64,000 nucleotides of DNA, from positions 1-64,000 of the forward strand of contig NZ_JANCLU010000017.1 of assembly GCF_024294805.1 (NCBI RefSeq). The letters are read 5' to 3'. The number at the start of each line of letters is the position of its first letter. Positions within the stretch are counted from its first letter, which is position 1. Shown here one piece after another: positions 1 through 11,516 of this stretch. Origin of the DNA: Alsobacter ponti. GTDB taxonomy: Bacteria > Pseudomonadota > Alphaproteobacteria > Rhizobiales > Beijerinckiaceae. A model generated the notes under the pieces. The model was not told the origin of the DNA. It ran no database searches and saw only the letters and a list, made by a program, of their open reading frames with translations. The translations under genes were made by a program, and so were the position numbers.

Positions 1-1
1 G

Positions 2-862
2 TCCGCGAGGCCCGCCCCCGCCGCTCCCGGTCCGCGCGCGGCGGCGGCCACGGCGCGCGCCGGCGTGCCGGGCGTCAGCCACATCATCGCGGTCGCCTCC
101 GGCAAGGGCGGCGTCGGCAAGTCGACGACGGCGGCGAACCTGGCGCTGGCGCTGGCGTCGCTGGGGCTGAAGGTCGGCGTGCTCGACGCCGACATCTACG
201 GCCCGTCCATGCCCAAGCTCTTCAACCTCCACGACAAGCCGGAGATCGGCGAGGGGCGGGTGATGAAGCCGCTCGTCGCCCACGGCGTGAAGGTGATGTC
301 GATCGGCTTCCTCATCGAGGAGGAGACGCCGGTCATCTGGCGCGGGCCGATGGTGATGTCGGCGCTGCAGCAGCTCCTGCGCGAGGTCGACTGGGGAACC
401 CTCGACGTGCTCGTGGTCGACATGCCGCCCGGCACGGGCGACGCCCAGCTCACCATGGCGCAGGCGGTGCCGCTGGCCGGCGCGGTCATCGTCTCGACGC
501 CGCAAGACCTGGCGCTGATCGACGCGCGGCGCGGCATCGCCATGTTCAAGCGGGTGGAGGTGCCGGTGCTCGGCATCGCCGAGAACATGTCCACCTTCAT
601 CTGCCCGCATTGCGGCGGGCGCTCCGACATTTTCGGGCACGGCGGCGCGCGGCACGAGGCCGACCGCCTCGGCGTGCCCTTCCTCGGCGAGATCCCGCTG
701 CACATGGACATCCGCGAGACGTCCGACGCCGGGTTGCCCGTCGTCGTGGCCGCGCCGGACGGGCCACACGCGCGCGTCTACAAGGACATCGCCCGGAAAG
801 TGTGGACGGCGCTGTCGGGCGGCGCCGGGGCCCGCAAGGCCCCGTCCATCGTCATCGAGTAG
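2..862 (+). CDS. mrp: Mrp/ApbC-family P-loop ATPase (iron-sulfur carrier), 5'-truncated by the window edge
   Basis: The frame is open to the left edge, so the N-terminus lies outside the window; the family usually starts with a DUF59/MIP18 domain, then an Ala/Pro linker like the one visible at positions 2-64. From about position 65 the ATPase domain is complete: a deviant Walker A loop (GKGGVGKST), the DADIYGPS switch region, VVDMPPGTGD, and a C-terminal CPHCGG motif whose two cysteines bridge an Fe-S cluster in this family. The product is expected to be a cytosolic dimer that carries and transfers Fe-S clusters. A GTG at 65 could serve as a start but would remove the usual N-terminal domain. 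It converges on the alcohol dehydrogenase with a 3-nt gap. Confidence 0.9.
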   Translation, partial: SARPAPAAPGPRAAAATARAGVPGVSHIIAVASGKGGVGKSTTAANLALALASLGLKVGVLDADIYGPSMPKLFNLHDKPEIGEGRVMKPLVAHGVKVMSIGFLIEEETPVIWRGPMVMSALQQLLREVDWGTLDVLVVDMPPGTGDAQLTMAQAVPLAGAVIVSTPQDLALIDARRGIAMFKRVEVPVLGIAENMSTFICPHCGGRSDIFGHGGARHEADRLGVPFLGEIPLHMDIRETSDAGLPVVVAAPDGPHARVYKDIARKVWTALSGGAGARKAPSIVIE

Positions 863-865
863 GCC

Positions 866-3315
<2,450 letters not shown>

Positions 3316-3341
3316 CGCAGGCGGCAGCGGAATCGACCTTG

Positions 3342-3371
3342 AGGCCCGGGGCGGAAGCTCCGGGCCTTTTT
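3342..3371 (+). terminator. Rho-independent terminator after the first TRAP binding protein
   Basis: Inverted repeat AGGCCCGG (3342-3349) and CCGGGCCT (3360-3367) with a 10-nt loop, followed by a run of five T. It ends transcription of the first binding-protein gene, so the second copy probably has its own promoter in the AT-richer stretch at about 3400-3470. Confidence 0.8.
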
Positions 3372-3486
3372 GCATTCGGGGGCGTCAAGCTTGCGGCGAT
3401 CTGGAACGGCTTTTCAGAACACATTCGATTTGATATGCAAAAATCAGAACGGACATAGGCGAAAAACGCATGGTCGTTCGCCCTAG

Positions 3487-4590
<1,104 letters not shown>

Positions 4591-4634
4591 GACGAACGGC
4601 CGGCCTCGCGCCGGCCGTCCTTTCCGCCGGACGA

Positions 4635-4672
4635 AAAAAAGCCCCGGAGGCGCTCGCCTCCGGGGCTTTTTT
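4635..4672. terminator. Bidirectional terminator between convergent TRAP genes
   Basis: A perfect 11-bp stem, GCCCCGGAGGC (4641-4651) and GCCTCCGGGGC (4656-4666), with a 4-nt loop, flanked by an A-run on the left and a T-run on the right. It can terminate transcription from both the second binding-protein gene and the large permease gene. Another GC hairpin (CGGCCGGC arms) lies just upstream at about 4598-4618. Confidence 0.9.
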
Positions 4673-4696
4673 GTCGGGGCGTCGCGGCCCGGACCG

Positions 4697-6523
4697 TCAC
4701 TGGATCTTGGGCGGCCCGAGGTCCAGCGGCGGCGGCGCGTCGAAGCTCGGCGTCAGGTTCTGGAGCTGCTCCAGCGCCTTCTCCTTGTCCACCACCGGCC
4801 CGCTGTTCTTGTAGTGCATCACCATGGCCGGGAAGGACACCACCAGCGCCACCATGATGCACTGGATGACCACGAACGGCACCGCGCCCCAGTAGATCTG
4901 GCCGGTCGTGACCGGCTCCATCGTCTTGCCCGTCACGCGGTCCTTGTAGGGCTCCTTCGGCGCGACCGAGCGCAGGTAGAACAGGGCGAATCCGAAGGGC
5001 GGGTGCATGAACGACGTCTGCATGTTCACGCCCAGGATGACGCCGAACCAGATCAGGTCGATGCCGATCTTCTCCGCCGCCGGCCCGATCAGCGGCACCG
5101 CGATGAAGGCCAGCTCGAAGAAGTCGAGGAAGAAGGCCAGCACGAAGACGAGCAGGTTGACGATGATGAGGAAGCCGACCTGGCCGCCGGGCAGCGACGT
5201 CAGCAGGTGCTCGACCCAGACATGGCCGTTCACCCCGTAGAAGGTGAGCGAGAAGACGCGCGCGCCGACCAGGATGAACACCACGAAGGCGGACAGCTTG
5301 GCCGTGGCCTCCACCGCCTGCCGGGTGAGGTCGAACGTCAGCCGGCGCTTCATGGCGGCGAGGATGATCGCGCCCGCCGCGCCCATCGCGCCGCCTTCCG
5401 TCGGGGTCGCGACGCCGATGAAGATCGTCCCCAGCACGAGGAAGATCAGCCCGAGCGGGGGCACCATCACGAACGTCACCTGCTCGGCGAGGTTGGAGAC
5501 GATGCGCCGGCCGGTGGTGCGCTCGATGATGCCGGCGACGAGGGCGTAGAGCGCGCCGGCCGCGAGCGCCTCCGACAGCAGGGCCGTTTTCGCCCAGCCG
5601 TTGGTCTTCAACAGCCACCATCCGGCGAGGAACACGAGCGTGACGACGGCCGTGAGGCCGACCCGCTTGCCGCCGAAGGCGCGGTTGAAGATGGCGCACA
5701 GGAACGACACCACCACCGCGATCGACATGGTCAGCACGACGAAGTCGGCGCCGCCGCGCACTTCGGTCTGCTGCATCACGTAGTAGCCGACGAGGCCGGA
5801 GAACACGACCAGCACGGCGAGCTGCCAGACGCCGCGCGCCCCGCTCGGCTCGCGGAAGCCGACCGCCTCGAGGGGCAGGCCGGGCGCGGCCGCCGGGCGG
5901 ACCATGGAGACGAGGAAGACATAGCCCGCGTACAGCGCCGACAGCACGAGGCCGGGGATGAACGCGCCCTCGTACATGTCGCCGACCGAACGGCCGAGCT
6001 GGTCGGCCATGACGATGAGCACCAGCGAGGGCGGGATGATCTGCGCCAGCGTGCCGGACGCCGCAATGACGCCGGTGGCGAGGCGGCGGTCATAGCCGTA
6101 GCGCAGCATGATGGGCAGCGAGATGAGGCCCATCGAGATCACCGAGGCGGCCACCACGCCCGTCGTCGCCGCCAGCAGCGCGCCCACGAAGATCACCGCG
6201 TAGGCGAGGCCGCCGCGGATGGTGCCGAACAGCTGGCCGATGGTGTCGAGCAGGTCCTCGGCCATGCCGGACCGTTCCAGCACGAGGCCCATGAAGGTGA
6301 AGAACGGGATGGCGAGCAGCGTGTCGTTGTTCATCACCCCGTAGACGCGTTCGGGAAGCGCCTGCAGGAAGTCGGGGCGGAACAGGCCGAGCTCAATGCC
6401 GAGCAGCGCGAAGACGAGGCCGTTGGCGGCCAGCGCGAAGGCCACGGGGTAGCCGAGCAGCAGGAAAAAGACGAGCGCCGCGAACATGATCGGCGCCATG
6501 TTCTGGATGATGAAGGCGGTCAT
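4697..6523 (-). CDS. TRAP transporter large permease subunit (DctM), extended form
   Basis: An integral inner-membrane protein of 608 residues, the ion-coupled translocator of a TRAP importer. Typical DctM features are LGYPVAFALA, the LLAIPFFTFMG region, SGTLAQIIPPSLVLIVMA, and ATPTEGGAMGA in the second half. Classic DctM proteins have about 430 residues; here about 130 extra residues (roughly 205-335) with several added hydrophobic segments lie between the two halves, and a soluble Pro-rich tail ends the protein. Long forms of this kind usually accompany TakP/DctP receptors like those encoded convergently next door. The small subunit lies 30 nt upstream in the same transcription unit. Confidence 0.92.
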   Translation of the reverse strand: MTAFIIQNMAPIMFAALVFFLLLGYPVAFALAANGLVFALLGIELGLFRPDFLQALPERVYGVMNNDTLLAIPFFTFMGLVLERSGMAEDLLDTIGQLFGTIRGGLAYAVIFVGALLAATTGVVAASVISMGLISLPIMLRYGYDRRLATGVIAASGTLAQIIPPSLVLIVMADQLGRSVGDMYEGAFIPGLVLSALYAGYVFLVSMVRPAAAPGLPLEAVGFREPSGARGVWQLAVLVVFSGLVGYYVMQQTEVRGGADFVVLTMSIAVVVSFLCAIFNRAFGGKRVGLTAVVTLVFLAGWWLLKTNGWAKTALLSEALAAGALYALVAGIIERTTGRRIVSNLAEQVTFVMVPPLGLIFLVLGTIFIGVATPTEGGAMGAAGAIILAAMKRRLTFDLTRQAVEATAKLSAFVVFILVGARVFSLTFYGVNGHVWVEHLLTSLPGGQVGFLIIVNLLVFVLAFFLDFFELAFIAVPLIGPAAEKIGIDLIWFGVILGVNMQTSFMHPPFGFALFYLRSVAPKEPYKDRVTGKTMEPVTTGQIYWGAVPFVVIQCIMVALVVSFPAMVMHYKNSGPVVDKEKALEQLQNLTPSFDAPPPLDLGPPKIQ

Positions 6524-6553
6524 GAGTGCGATCCGGAAGCGTTTGGGCGGCGG

Positions 6554-7156
6554 TCAGCGGAGGGCGGCCGAGGCGGCCTGCTCGCTGGCGAGCAGGCGCG
6601 CGGCCTCGGCTTCCGCCGCGGCATGGTGGCCGCCTCCGGACGTGGTGTCCTCGAGGTCGCCGGTCATGATGGCGATGCGCTTGATCAGCTCCGAGATGCC
6701 CTGGATGAAGAGCAGCGCGAAGCCGACCGGGATCAGCAGCTTGGAGGGCCATTGCGGCAGGCCGCCGGCGTTCAGCGACTGCTCGCGGATGGCGAAGGAC
6801 CGCTCGAAGAAGGGCACCGAGACGATCAGCATGATGATCGTGAACGGCAGCAGGAAGACGACGTGGCCCAATATGTCGATCCAGTTGCGGACCTTGCGGG
6901 GCAGCAGGCTGTTCACGATGTCGATGCGGATGTGCTCGTTCGACAGCAGCGTCCACGGGCTGCACAGCAGGAACACCGCGCCGAACAGCACCCACTGCAT
7001 CTCCAGCCATGCGTTGGAGGAGGTGTCGAACACCTTGCGGATGATGGCGTTGACGGTCGAGATGCCGACGGCGAGCAGGATCAGCCAGCTCAGCCACACC
7101 CCGATGCGCGTGTTCACGGAATCGATCAGGCGGCTGAGGTTCAAAAGAGCTTTCAC
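6554..7156 (-). CDS. TRAP transporter small permease subunit (DctQ)
   Basis: A 200-residue membrane protein with four predicted transmembrane segments, the family's usual architecture, for example WLSWLILLAVGISTVNAII near the start and a helix containing VVFLLPFTIIMLIV. It carries the family-typical NAWLEMQWVLFG segment in the second helix and forms the membrane complex with the large permease directly downstream. The start is the GTG at 7154-7156 because a strong GGAGGGG lies a few bases upstream; an ATG ending at 7189 and a GTG ending at 7249 are in frame but have no ribosome-binding site. The C-terminal tail is Ala/His-rich. Confidence 0.88.
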   Translation of the reverse strand: MKALLNLSRLIDSVNTRIGVWLSWLILLAVGISTVNAIIRKVFDTSSNAWLEMQWVLFGAVFLLCSPWTLLSNEHIRIDIVNSLLPRKVRNWIDILGHVVFLLPFTIIMLIVSVPFFERSFAIREQSLNAGGLPQWPSKLLIPVGFALLFIQGISELIKRIAIMTGDLEDTTSGGGHHAAAEAEAARLLASEQAASAALR

Positions 7157-7294
7157 CGGCACCCCTCCATCGCCCTTGTCCCGGGCCATGTAATCGATGG
7201 ATTTGCCCCGCGTCCGAAGCGGGGCTGGTCTTCGATCGCCGTATAACACTCCGGCTCGGCCCCTGCTAGGGGCGGCGCGCTTTCGGACGCTAAA

Positions 7295-8221
7295 CTATTG
7301 AGGACGACGCGTTTCCGGCGTGACCGTCGCCGCTGACGCGGAGATTGCGCGTGCCCGCAGCCGCTCGCGGTGGACGGTGTAGACGCCGGCCGCGACGATC
7401 AGGCACGCGCCGAGCGCGGCGAACAGGTCGGGGACCTCGCCGAACACGAGATAGCCCGCCAGCGCGCCCCAGACGATGACGCTGTAGCGGAACGGCGAGA
7501 CCACCGCGACCTCGACGTTCCGGAACGCCGTGATCATCGCGTAATTGCCGAGCACGACGAAGAAGGCGGCGCCGGCCAGCACGCCCGCCACGGAGGGGGA
7601 GAGCGGCCTCCAACCCTCGTAGGAAGCCATCGCCACGCCGCCGGCCATGACGAGGACCACGGAGGAGAACAGGATCAGCACGGTCGGGATGTCGGAGCCG
7701 AAACGGCGCGTCGCCAGGTCGCGCACGCCCACCAGCACCGCCGACCCGAACGCCGCGACGGTGTAGATGTCGAACGACGACCCGCCGGGCCGCACCACGA
7801 GCAGCACGCCGGCGAAGCCGACCAGGATCGACAGCCAGCGCCGCCACCCCATCGGCTCGAGCCCGGTGAACGCCAGGTACACGGCGATCAGAAGGGGCGT
7901 CGATTGCATGACGGCGATGAGGTCCGCCAGCGGCATGAAGCCGAGCGCAATGATGTAGAGCGTCGCGACGGCGAGCTCCGAGGTCGCGCGCCCCAGCACG
8001 CGCGGGCGCAGGACCAGCCTCAGGCGGCCGGCCTCGCCCATCCAGGCGACGAGCGCGAGGGTGATCGCCAGCGCGAAGACGCCGCGCACCGCCATCACCT
8101 GGCCGGCCCCGAGCGTCTCGCGCGCCAGCTTCGTCATCGCGTCGTTGGCGACGAAGAACGCCATCGCGGCCAGCATCGCGACGATGCCGCGTCGGTTGTC
8201 GGGCGTTGTCTCGGTCGACAT
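7295..8221 (-). CDS. DMT-superfamily (EamA) permease
   Basis: A 308-residue protein made of two homologous EamA halves, with ten hydrophobic segments in total, as in the drug/metabolite exporter family. The start MSTETTPDNRRG puts the first helix (IVAMLAAMAFFVANDAM) directly after a short cytoplasmic tail; the frame stays open further upstream but shows no better start. Family members export amino acids, nucleosides or other metabolites; nothing here fixes the substrate. The last 20 residues are basic. The gene stands alone, with a TRAP operon downstream on the same strand and moaA upstream. Confidence 0.85.
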   Translation of the reverse strand: MSTETTPDNRRGIVAMLAAMAFFVANDAMTKLARETLGAGQVMAVRGVFALAITLALVAWMGEAGRLRLVLRPRVLGRATSELAVATLYIIALGFMPLADLIAVMQSTPLLIAVYLAFTGLEPMGWRRWLSILVGFAGVLLVVRPGGSSFDIYTVAAFGSAVLVGVRDLATRRFGSDIPTVLILFSSVVLVMAGGVAMASYEGWRPLSPSVAGVLAGAAFFVVLGNYAMITAFRNVEVAVVSPFRYSVIVWGALAGYLVFGEVPDLFAALGACLIVAAGVYTVHRERLRARAISASAATVTPETRRPQ

Positions 8222-8354
8222 GAAGGGCGGGGCTCGGCGGAGGGCGGGGCGGCGGGCGCTCCGGTCGTAGCGGTCGCCGCCACGGCTTTCAAGCGGCCGG
8301 CGGGACTCGCCGATGCGCGCCCCATGCAACCCTCGCGGGTTGCGCCTTCCTTAA

Positions 8355-8441
8355 CGGCTCCCGGTCGATGCTGCGCGCGACCAGTCCGCCGCGCTGCGCG
8401 CCGAATTCGAGGGCCTGGTGACGCGCCTGCGCGCGGTGTGA
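8355..8441 (+). pseudogene. Possible C-terminal remnant of a methyl-accepting chemotaxis protein
   Basis: In the 225-bp gap between two minus-strand genes, the plus strand has a 28-codon open stretch between TAA (8352) and TGA (8439-8441). Its translation contains DQSAALRAEFEGLVTRLRAV, which closely resembles the extreme C-terminus of alphaproteobacterial chemoreceptors (a Ser/Ala-Leu-Arg-x-Glu heptad run ending in R-A-x). No start codon, ribosome-binding site or signalling-domain hairpin precedes it. I infer the tail of a deleted receptor gene; chance resemblance of Ala/Arg-rich sequence is possible. Confidence 0.35.
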
Positions 8442-8446
8442 GGGGA

Positions 8447-9472
8447 TCAGCCCCCGGTGACGCTCATGTGCCGGCCGACCGCCGGCCGCGCCGTGGTGCG
8501 GTCGATGACGAAGTCGTGCCCCTTCGGCTTGCGGGCGATCGCCGCCTCGATGGCGCGCTCCAGCTTCTCGTTGCTCTCGGAGGCGCGCAGCGGCGCGCGC
8601 AGGTCGGCGGCGTCCTCCTGCCCGAGGCACATGTAAAGAGTGCCGGTGCAGGTGACGCGCACGCGGTTGCAGCTCTCGCAGAAATTATGGGTGAGCGGCG
8701 TGATGAAGCCGATCCGCCCGCCCGTCTCGCGCACACTCACATATCGCGCCGGGCCGCCGGTGCGGTAGGCGCTCTCCTCGAGCGTGAAGCGCTCCGCCAG
8801 CCGCGCCCGCAATTGCGACAGCGGCCAGTACTGGTCGAAACGCGAGGGCTCGATGTCGCCCAGCGGCATCACCTCGATGAAGGTGAGGTCCATGCCAAGG
8901 CCGTGCGACCACTCGACCATCCGCTCGACTTCGTCCTCGTTCACGCCCTTCAGCGCGACGGCGTTGATCTTCACGGAGAGGCCCGCCTTGCGCGCCGCCT
9001 CCAGGCCGGCCAGCACCTTGCCGAGGTCGCCCCAGCGCGTGATGGCCCGGAACTTGTCGGGGTCCAGCGTGTCCAGCGAGACGTTGATGCGCCGCACGCC
9101 GCAGGCGGCAAGGTCGCCGGCGTAGCGCGCGAGCTGCGAGCCGTTCGTCGTCACCGTCAGCTCGTCCAGCGCGCCGCTCTCGAGGTGCCGCGAGAGCGAG
9201 CGGAACAGCGTCATGATATCGCGGCGCACCAGCGGCTCGCCGCCAGTGATGCGCAGCTTGCGCACGCCCTTGCCGACGAACACGGTGCAGAGCCGGTCCA
9301 GTTCCTCCAGCGTCAGCAGGTCCTGCTTGGGCAGGAAGTGCATGTCCTCGGACATGCAGTAGACGCAGCGGAAATCGCAGCGGTCGGTCACGGAGACGCG
9401 CAGATAGGAGATCGATCGACCGAACGGGTCGATCAGGGGCGTCGCGGCATCTATGGTCGGCGTCTGGGTCAT
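8447..9472 (-). CDS. moaA: GTP 3',8-cyclase MoaA (molybdenum cofactor biosynthesis)
   Basis: A radical-SAM enzyme of 341 residues that converts GTP to 3',8-cyclo-7,8-dihydro-GTP, the first step of molybdopterin synthesis. The N-terminal SAM cluster motif is CDFRCVYC (Cys32, Cys36, Cys39); the C-terminal cluster that binds GTP is [12 protein letters not shown] with its third Cys; the chain ends in the GG needed for activity. GGEPLVR and VSLDTLDP are further family landmarks. The start [10 protein letters not shown] at 9472 gives normal length; the open frame runs another 140 codons upstream through intergenic sequence. A TATAAA on the minus strand at 9524-9529 is a candidate -10 element. Confidence 0.96.
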   Translation of the reverse strand: MTQTPTIDAATPLIDPFGRSISYLRVSVTDRCDFRCVYCMSEDMHFLPKQDLLTLEELDRLCTVFVGKGVRKLRITGGEPLVRRDIMTLFRSLSRHLESGALDELTVTTNGSQLARYAGDLAACGVRRINVSLDTLDPDKFRAITRWGDLGKVLAGLEAARKAGLSVKINAVALKGVNEDEVERMVEWSHGLGMDLTFIEVMPLGDIEPSRFDQYWPLSQLRARLAERFTLEESAYRTGGPARYVSVRETGGRIGFITPLTHNFCESCNRVRVTCTGTLYMCLGQEDAADLRAPLRASESNEKLERAIEAAIARKPKGHDFVIDRTTARPAVGRHMSVTGG

Positions 9473-9610
9473 CGCTTGTCCCGGGCGGCGCGTCTTCTGG
9501 TCTGGCGGCGTCCGCCAGCTCCCTTTATAGGGTGTCGCGGCCGAATTCGCGAGGGGTTCGGCAGCATGGCGGCACATCACGCGAGAAATTGACGGCAGGG
9601 ATCGACGACA

Positions 9611-9988
9611 ATGACCGACGCAGGCGCGTGGCCCACCGAGATCCGCCTGGCCAAGGATCGCCGCAGTCTCCGCATCGCCTTCGACGACGGGTCGGCGTTC
9701 GACCTGCCGGCGGAGCTTCTGCGCGTGCTCAGTCCCAGCGCCGAGGTGCAGGGTCACTCGCCGGCCGAGCGCAAGACGGTGCCCGGCAAGCGCAACGTCG
9801 AGATCCTGAAGGTCGAGCCGACCGGCAACTACGCGGTCAAGCTCGTTTTCGACGACATGCACGACACCGGCTTCTACACCTGGGAATTCCTGCACGATCT
9901 CGGCAGCACCCTGGACGAGAAGCTCGCCGCCTATCTGGCCGAGCTCGAGGCCAAGGGCCTCAGCCGCGACCCGCCGGCCCGGCGCTGA
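9611..9988 (+). CDS. DUF971 (gamma-butyrobetaine hydroxylase-like N-terminal domain) protein
   Basis: A 125-residue single-domain protein of the DUF971 family, the small domain that also forms the N-terminus of gamma-butyrobetaine hydroxylase. Recognisable features are the opening strand pattern [20 protein letters not shown], the [15 protein letters not shown] segment, and the conserved ending [20 protein letters not shown]. Stand-alone copies are common next to Fe-S or cofactor genes; here it is divergent from moaA and not far from an Mrp ATPase, so an Fe-S-related role is possible but not established. A purine-rich stretch (ggcagggatcgacga) precedes the ATG. Confidence 0.85.
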   Translation: MTDAGAWPTEIRLAKDRRSLRIAFDDGSAFDLPAELLRVLSPSAEVQGHSPAERKTVPGKRNVEILKVEPTGNYAVKLVFDDMHDTGFYTWEFLHDLGSTLDEKLAAYLAELEAKGLSRDPPARR

Positions 9989-10016
9989 CGCAGAAGGCCG
10001 CCGCGACGCGACAGGG

Positions 10017-10049
10017 CAAAAAGAAAAGCCCCCGCGAGGGCGGGGGCTT
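10017..10049 (-). terminator. Rho-independent terminator of the L,D-transpeptidase gene
   Basis: Perfect 10-bp stem AAGCCCCCGC (10026-10035) and GCGGGGGCTT (10040-10049) with loop GAGG. Read on the minus strand, the stem is followed by a T-rich run (TTTTCTTTTTG), so it serves the minus-strand gene ending at 10073. Confidence 0.88.
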
Positions 10050-10072
10050 CACGTCGACGCCGGAGCGAAGGA

Positions 10073-10657
10073 TCAGCGCAGCACGACCACCTGCGCGCCG
10101 ACGCGGGCGCGCTGGTAGAGGTCGACCACGTCGTCGTTCAGCATGCGGATGCAGCCGGACGACACCGCCTGGCCGATCGTGTCCGGCTCGTTCGAGCCGT
10201 GGATGCGGTAGAGCGACGAGCCCAGATACATGGCGCGCGCGCCGAGCGGGTTGTCCGGTCCGCCGGGCATGTAGCGCGGCAGGTCCGGGCGGCGGCGCAG
10301 CATCTCGGACGGGGGCCGCCAGTCGGGCCACTCGCGCTTGGCGGTGATGGTCTTCACGCCCGCCCACTCGAAGCCCGGGCGGCCCACGCCGACGCCGTAG
10401 CGGATGGCGCGGCCGTCGCCGAGCACGAAGTACATGCGGCGCTCGCTGGTGGAGACGACGATCGTGCCGGGCTTGTACGCGCCGTCGAAGGAGACCGTCT
10501 CGCGCGGGATCGCCGTCGCTTCCGGCCGCGTCTCCGTGAAGGTCTCGACGACGGGCTTCCGGGTCAGCGGATCGATCTGGTAGGCAAAGGACGTCGCCGG
10601 CATGGCGGCCGTGAAGGCTGCTGCGGCAAAGAAGAGAGCGACTGCCGAACGGCGCAT
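10073..10657 (-). CDS. L,D-transpeptidase (YkuD family), exported
   Basis: A 194-residue exported enzyme that forms 3-3 cross-links in peptidoglycan or attaches proteins to it. The start MRRSAVALFF gives a clear Sec signal peptide cleaved near TSFAYQ. The YkuD domain spans about residues 60-194 and carries the catalytic signature: His153 in RIHGSNEP and Cys169 in SSGCIRM. The conserved DWRPPSEM and GGPDNPLGARAMYLG loops are present. The preceding 13 codons of open frame lack a start context. Downstream lies its own terminator. This type, with the RKPVVETF-like pro-segment, is common in multiple copies in Rhizobiales. Confidence 0.93.
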   Translation of the reverse strand: MRRSAVALFFAAAAFTAAMPATSFAYQIDPLTRKPVVETFTETRPEATAIPRETVSFDGAYKPGTIVVSTSERRMYFVLGDGRAIRYGVGVGRPGFEWAGVKTITAKREWPDWRPPSEMLRRRPDLPRYMPGGPDNPLGARAMYLGSSLYRIHGSNEPDTIGQAVSSGCIRMLNDDVVDLYQRARVGAQVVVLR

Positions 10658-10845
10658 CGATGTGGCCTCGTTCAAGGGTGGAAATTGCGGCCGCAAGGCC
10701 GCTCAGGTCTCGGTTATCCGTTTGCGCTTAAGAAATTCAATACGACGGCTTCCCGTTTGATCACGTTTGTTTGTATTCGCGGCGAGCGTTGCCGAGGCGC
10801 TACACTTGCCCGGCCTCCGCGCTCCGCGTCGGCGCGCCGACGCGC

Positions 10846-10873
10846 TTGACAGGGGCCTCGGGCCTGATAGAAG
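10846..10873 (+). promoter_or_regulatory. Sigma-70-type promoter of tRNA-Val
   Basis: A perfect -35 hexamer TTGACA (10846-10851) and a -10-like TAGAAG (10868-10873), spaced by 16 bp, lie 13 bp before the mature 5' end of the tRNA. This matches the strong consensus-like promoters seen before stable RNA genes in alphaproteobacteria. Confidence 0.6.
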
Positions 10874-10886
10874 GCGCGGGCCGAAC

Positions 10887-10961
10887 GGGCGCGTAGCTCA
10901 GCGGGAGAGCACTCCCTTCACACGGGAGGGGTCACAGGTTCAATCCCTGTCGCGCCCACCA
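10887..10961 (+). tRNA. tRNA-Val (anticodon CAC)
   Basis: A complete cloverleaf: acceptor arms GGGCGCG (10887-10893) and CGCGCCC (10951-10957), D-stem GCTC/GAGC, anticodon stem CTCCC/GGGAG enclosing loop TTCACAC with anticodon CAC at 10919-10921, T-arm ACAGG-TTCAATC-CCTGT, discriminator A and an encoded CCA at 10959-10961. It decodes GUG, a frequent valine codon in this GC-rich genome. The gene stands alone in the intergenic space. Confidence 0.97.
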
Positions 10962-11016
10962 TTTCTTTTCTGGAAATCAGGCCGCCCGGCCGGCCGCATG
11001 ACAGGCCGAAACGATC

Positions 11017-11499
11017 TTGAATCGCCCCCTTCTGCTCGCCTTTTCGGCGGTCCTGCTCTCGACGCCGGTCGCCTTCGGCCACGACTACACGGTCGGGGGC
11101 ATCGCGATCGGCCATCCCTACGCCCGCGCCACGCCGCCCTCGGCGCCGGTCGGCGGCGGCTACATGACGCTCGAGAACCGCGGCGCGCAGGCGGATCGCC
11201 TGCTCTCGGTCGCCAGCGGCGCGGCGCAGCGCGTCGAGGTGCACGAGATGGCGATGGCGAACGGCGTGATGACCATGCGCCCGGTCAAGGACGGCGTGGC
11301 GCTGCCGGCCGGGGCCAAGGTCGAGCTCAAGCCCGGCGGCTTCCACGTCATGTTCATCGGGCTCGCCAAGCCCTTCGTGAAGGGCGAGCGCGTCAAGGCG
11401 ACGCTGAATTTCGAGAAGGCGGGGGCGGTCGACGTGGAGTTCGCGGTCGAGGCGCTCGGCGGTTCGGCGCCGGCCCACGGCGACGCCCACGCGCACTGA
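11017..11499 (+). CDS. Periplasmic copper chaperone, PCu(A)C family
   Basis: A 160-residue exported protein with a TTG start (11017), a signal peptide (LLLAFSAVLLSTPVAFGHD), and the PCu(A)C fold. The copper site is visible as His76, Met87, His110 and Met112 in HEMAMANG, MTMRPV and GGFHVMF. Family members deliver Cu(I) to the CuA or CuB centres of cytochrome oxidase. The C-terminus is His-rich (HGDAHAH), which can add metal affinity. The gene follows tRNA-Val by about 55 nt. The nearest ATG (10998) is in another frame, so the weak TTG start is inferred from the signal peptide and could be wrong by a few codons. Confidence 0.9.
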   Translation: MNRPLLLAFSAVLLSTPVAFGHDYTVGGIAIGHPYARATPPSAPVGGGYMTLENRGAQADRLLSVASGAAQRVEVHEMAMANGVMTMRPVKDGVALPAGAKVELKPGGFHVMFIGLAKPFVKGERVKATLNFEKAGAVDVEFAVEALGGSAPAHGDAHAH

Positions 11500-11516
11500 A
11501 CCCGGACGGCGCGCCG

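Noticed and set aside
4814-7246. Plus-strand open frame of about 810 codons antisense to the TRAP permease genes
   Set aside because: Composition is His/Asp/Glu/Arg-rich and repetitive, without domains or a ribosome-binding site; it arises from the codon bias of the minus-strand permeases.
9524-9529. TATAAA as a firm moaA promoter
   Set aside because: The hexamer is convincing but no -35 element lies 16-18 bp upstream, so it is mentioned with the gene only.
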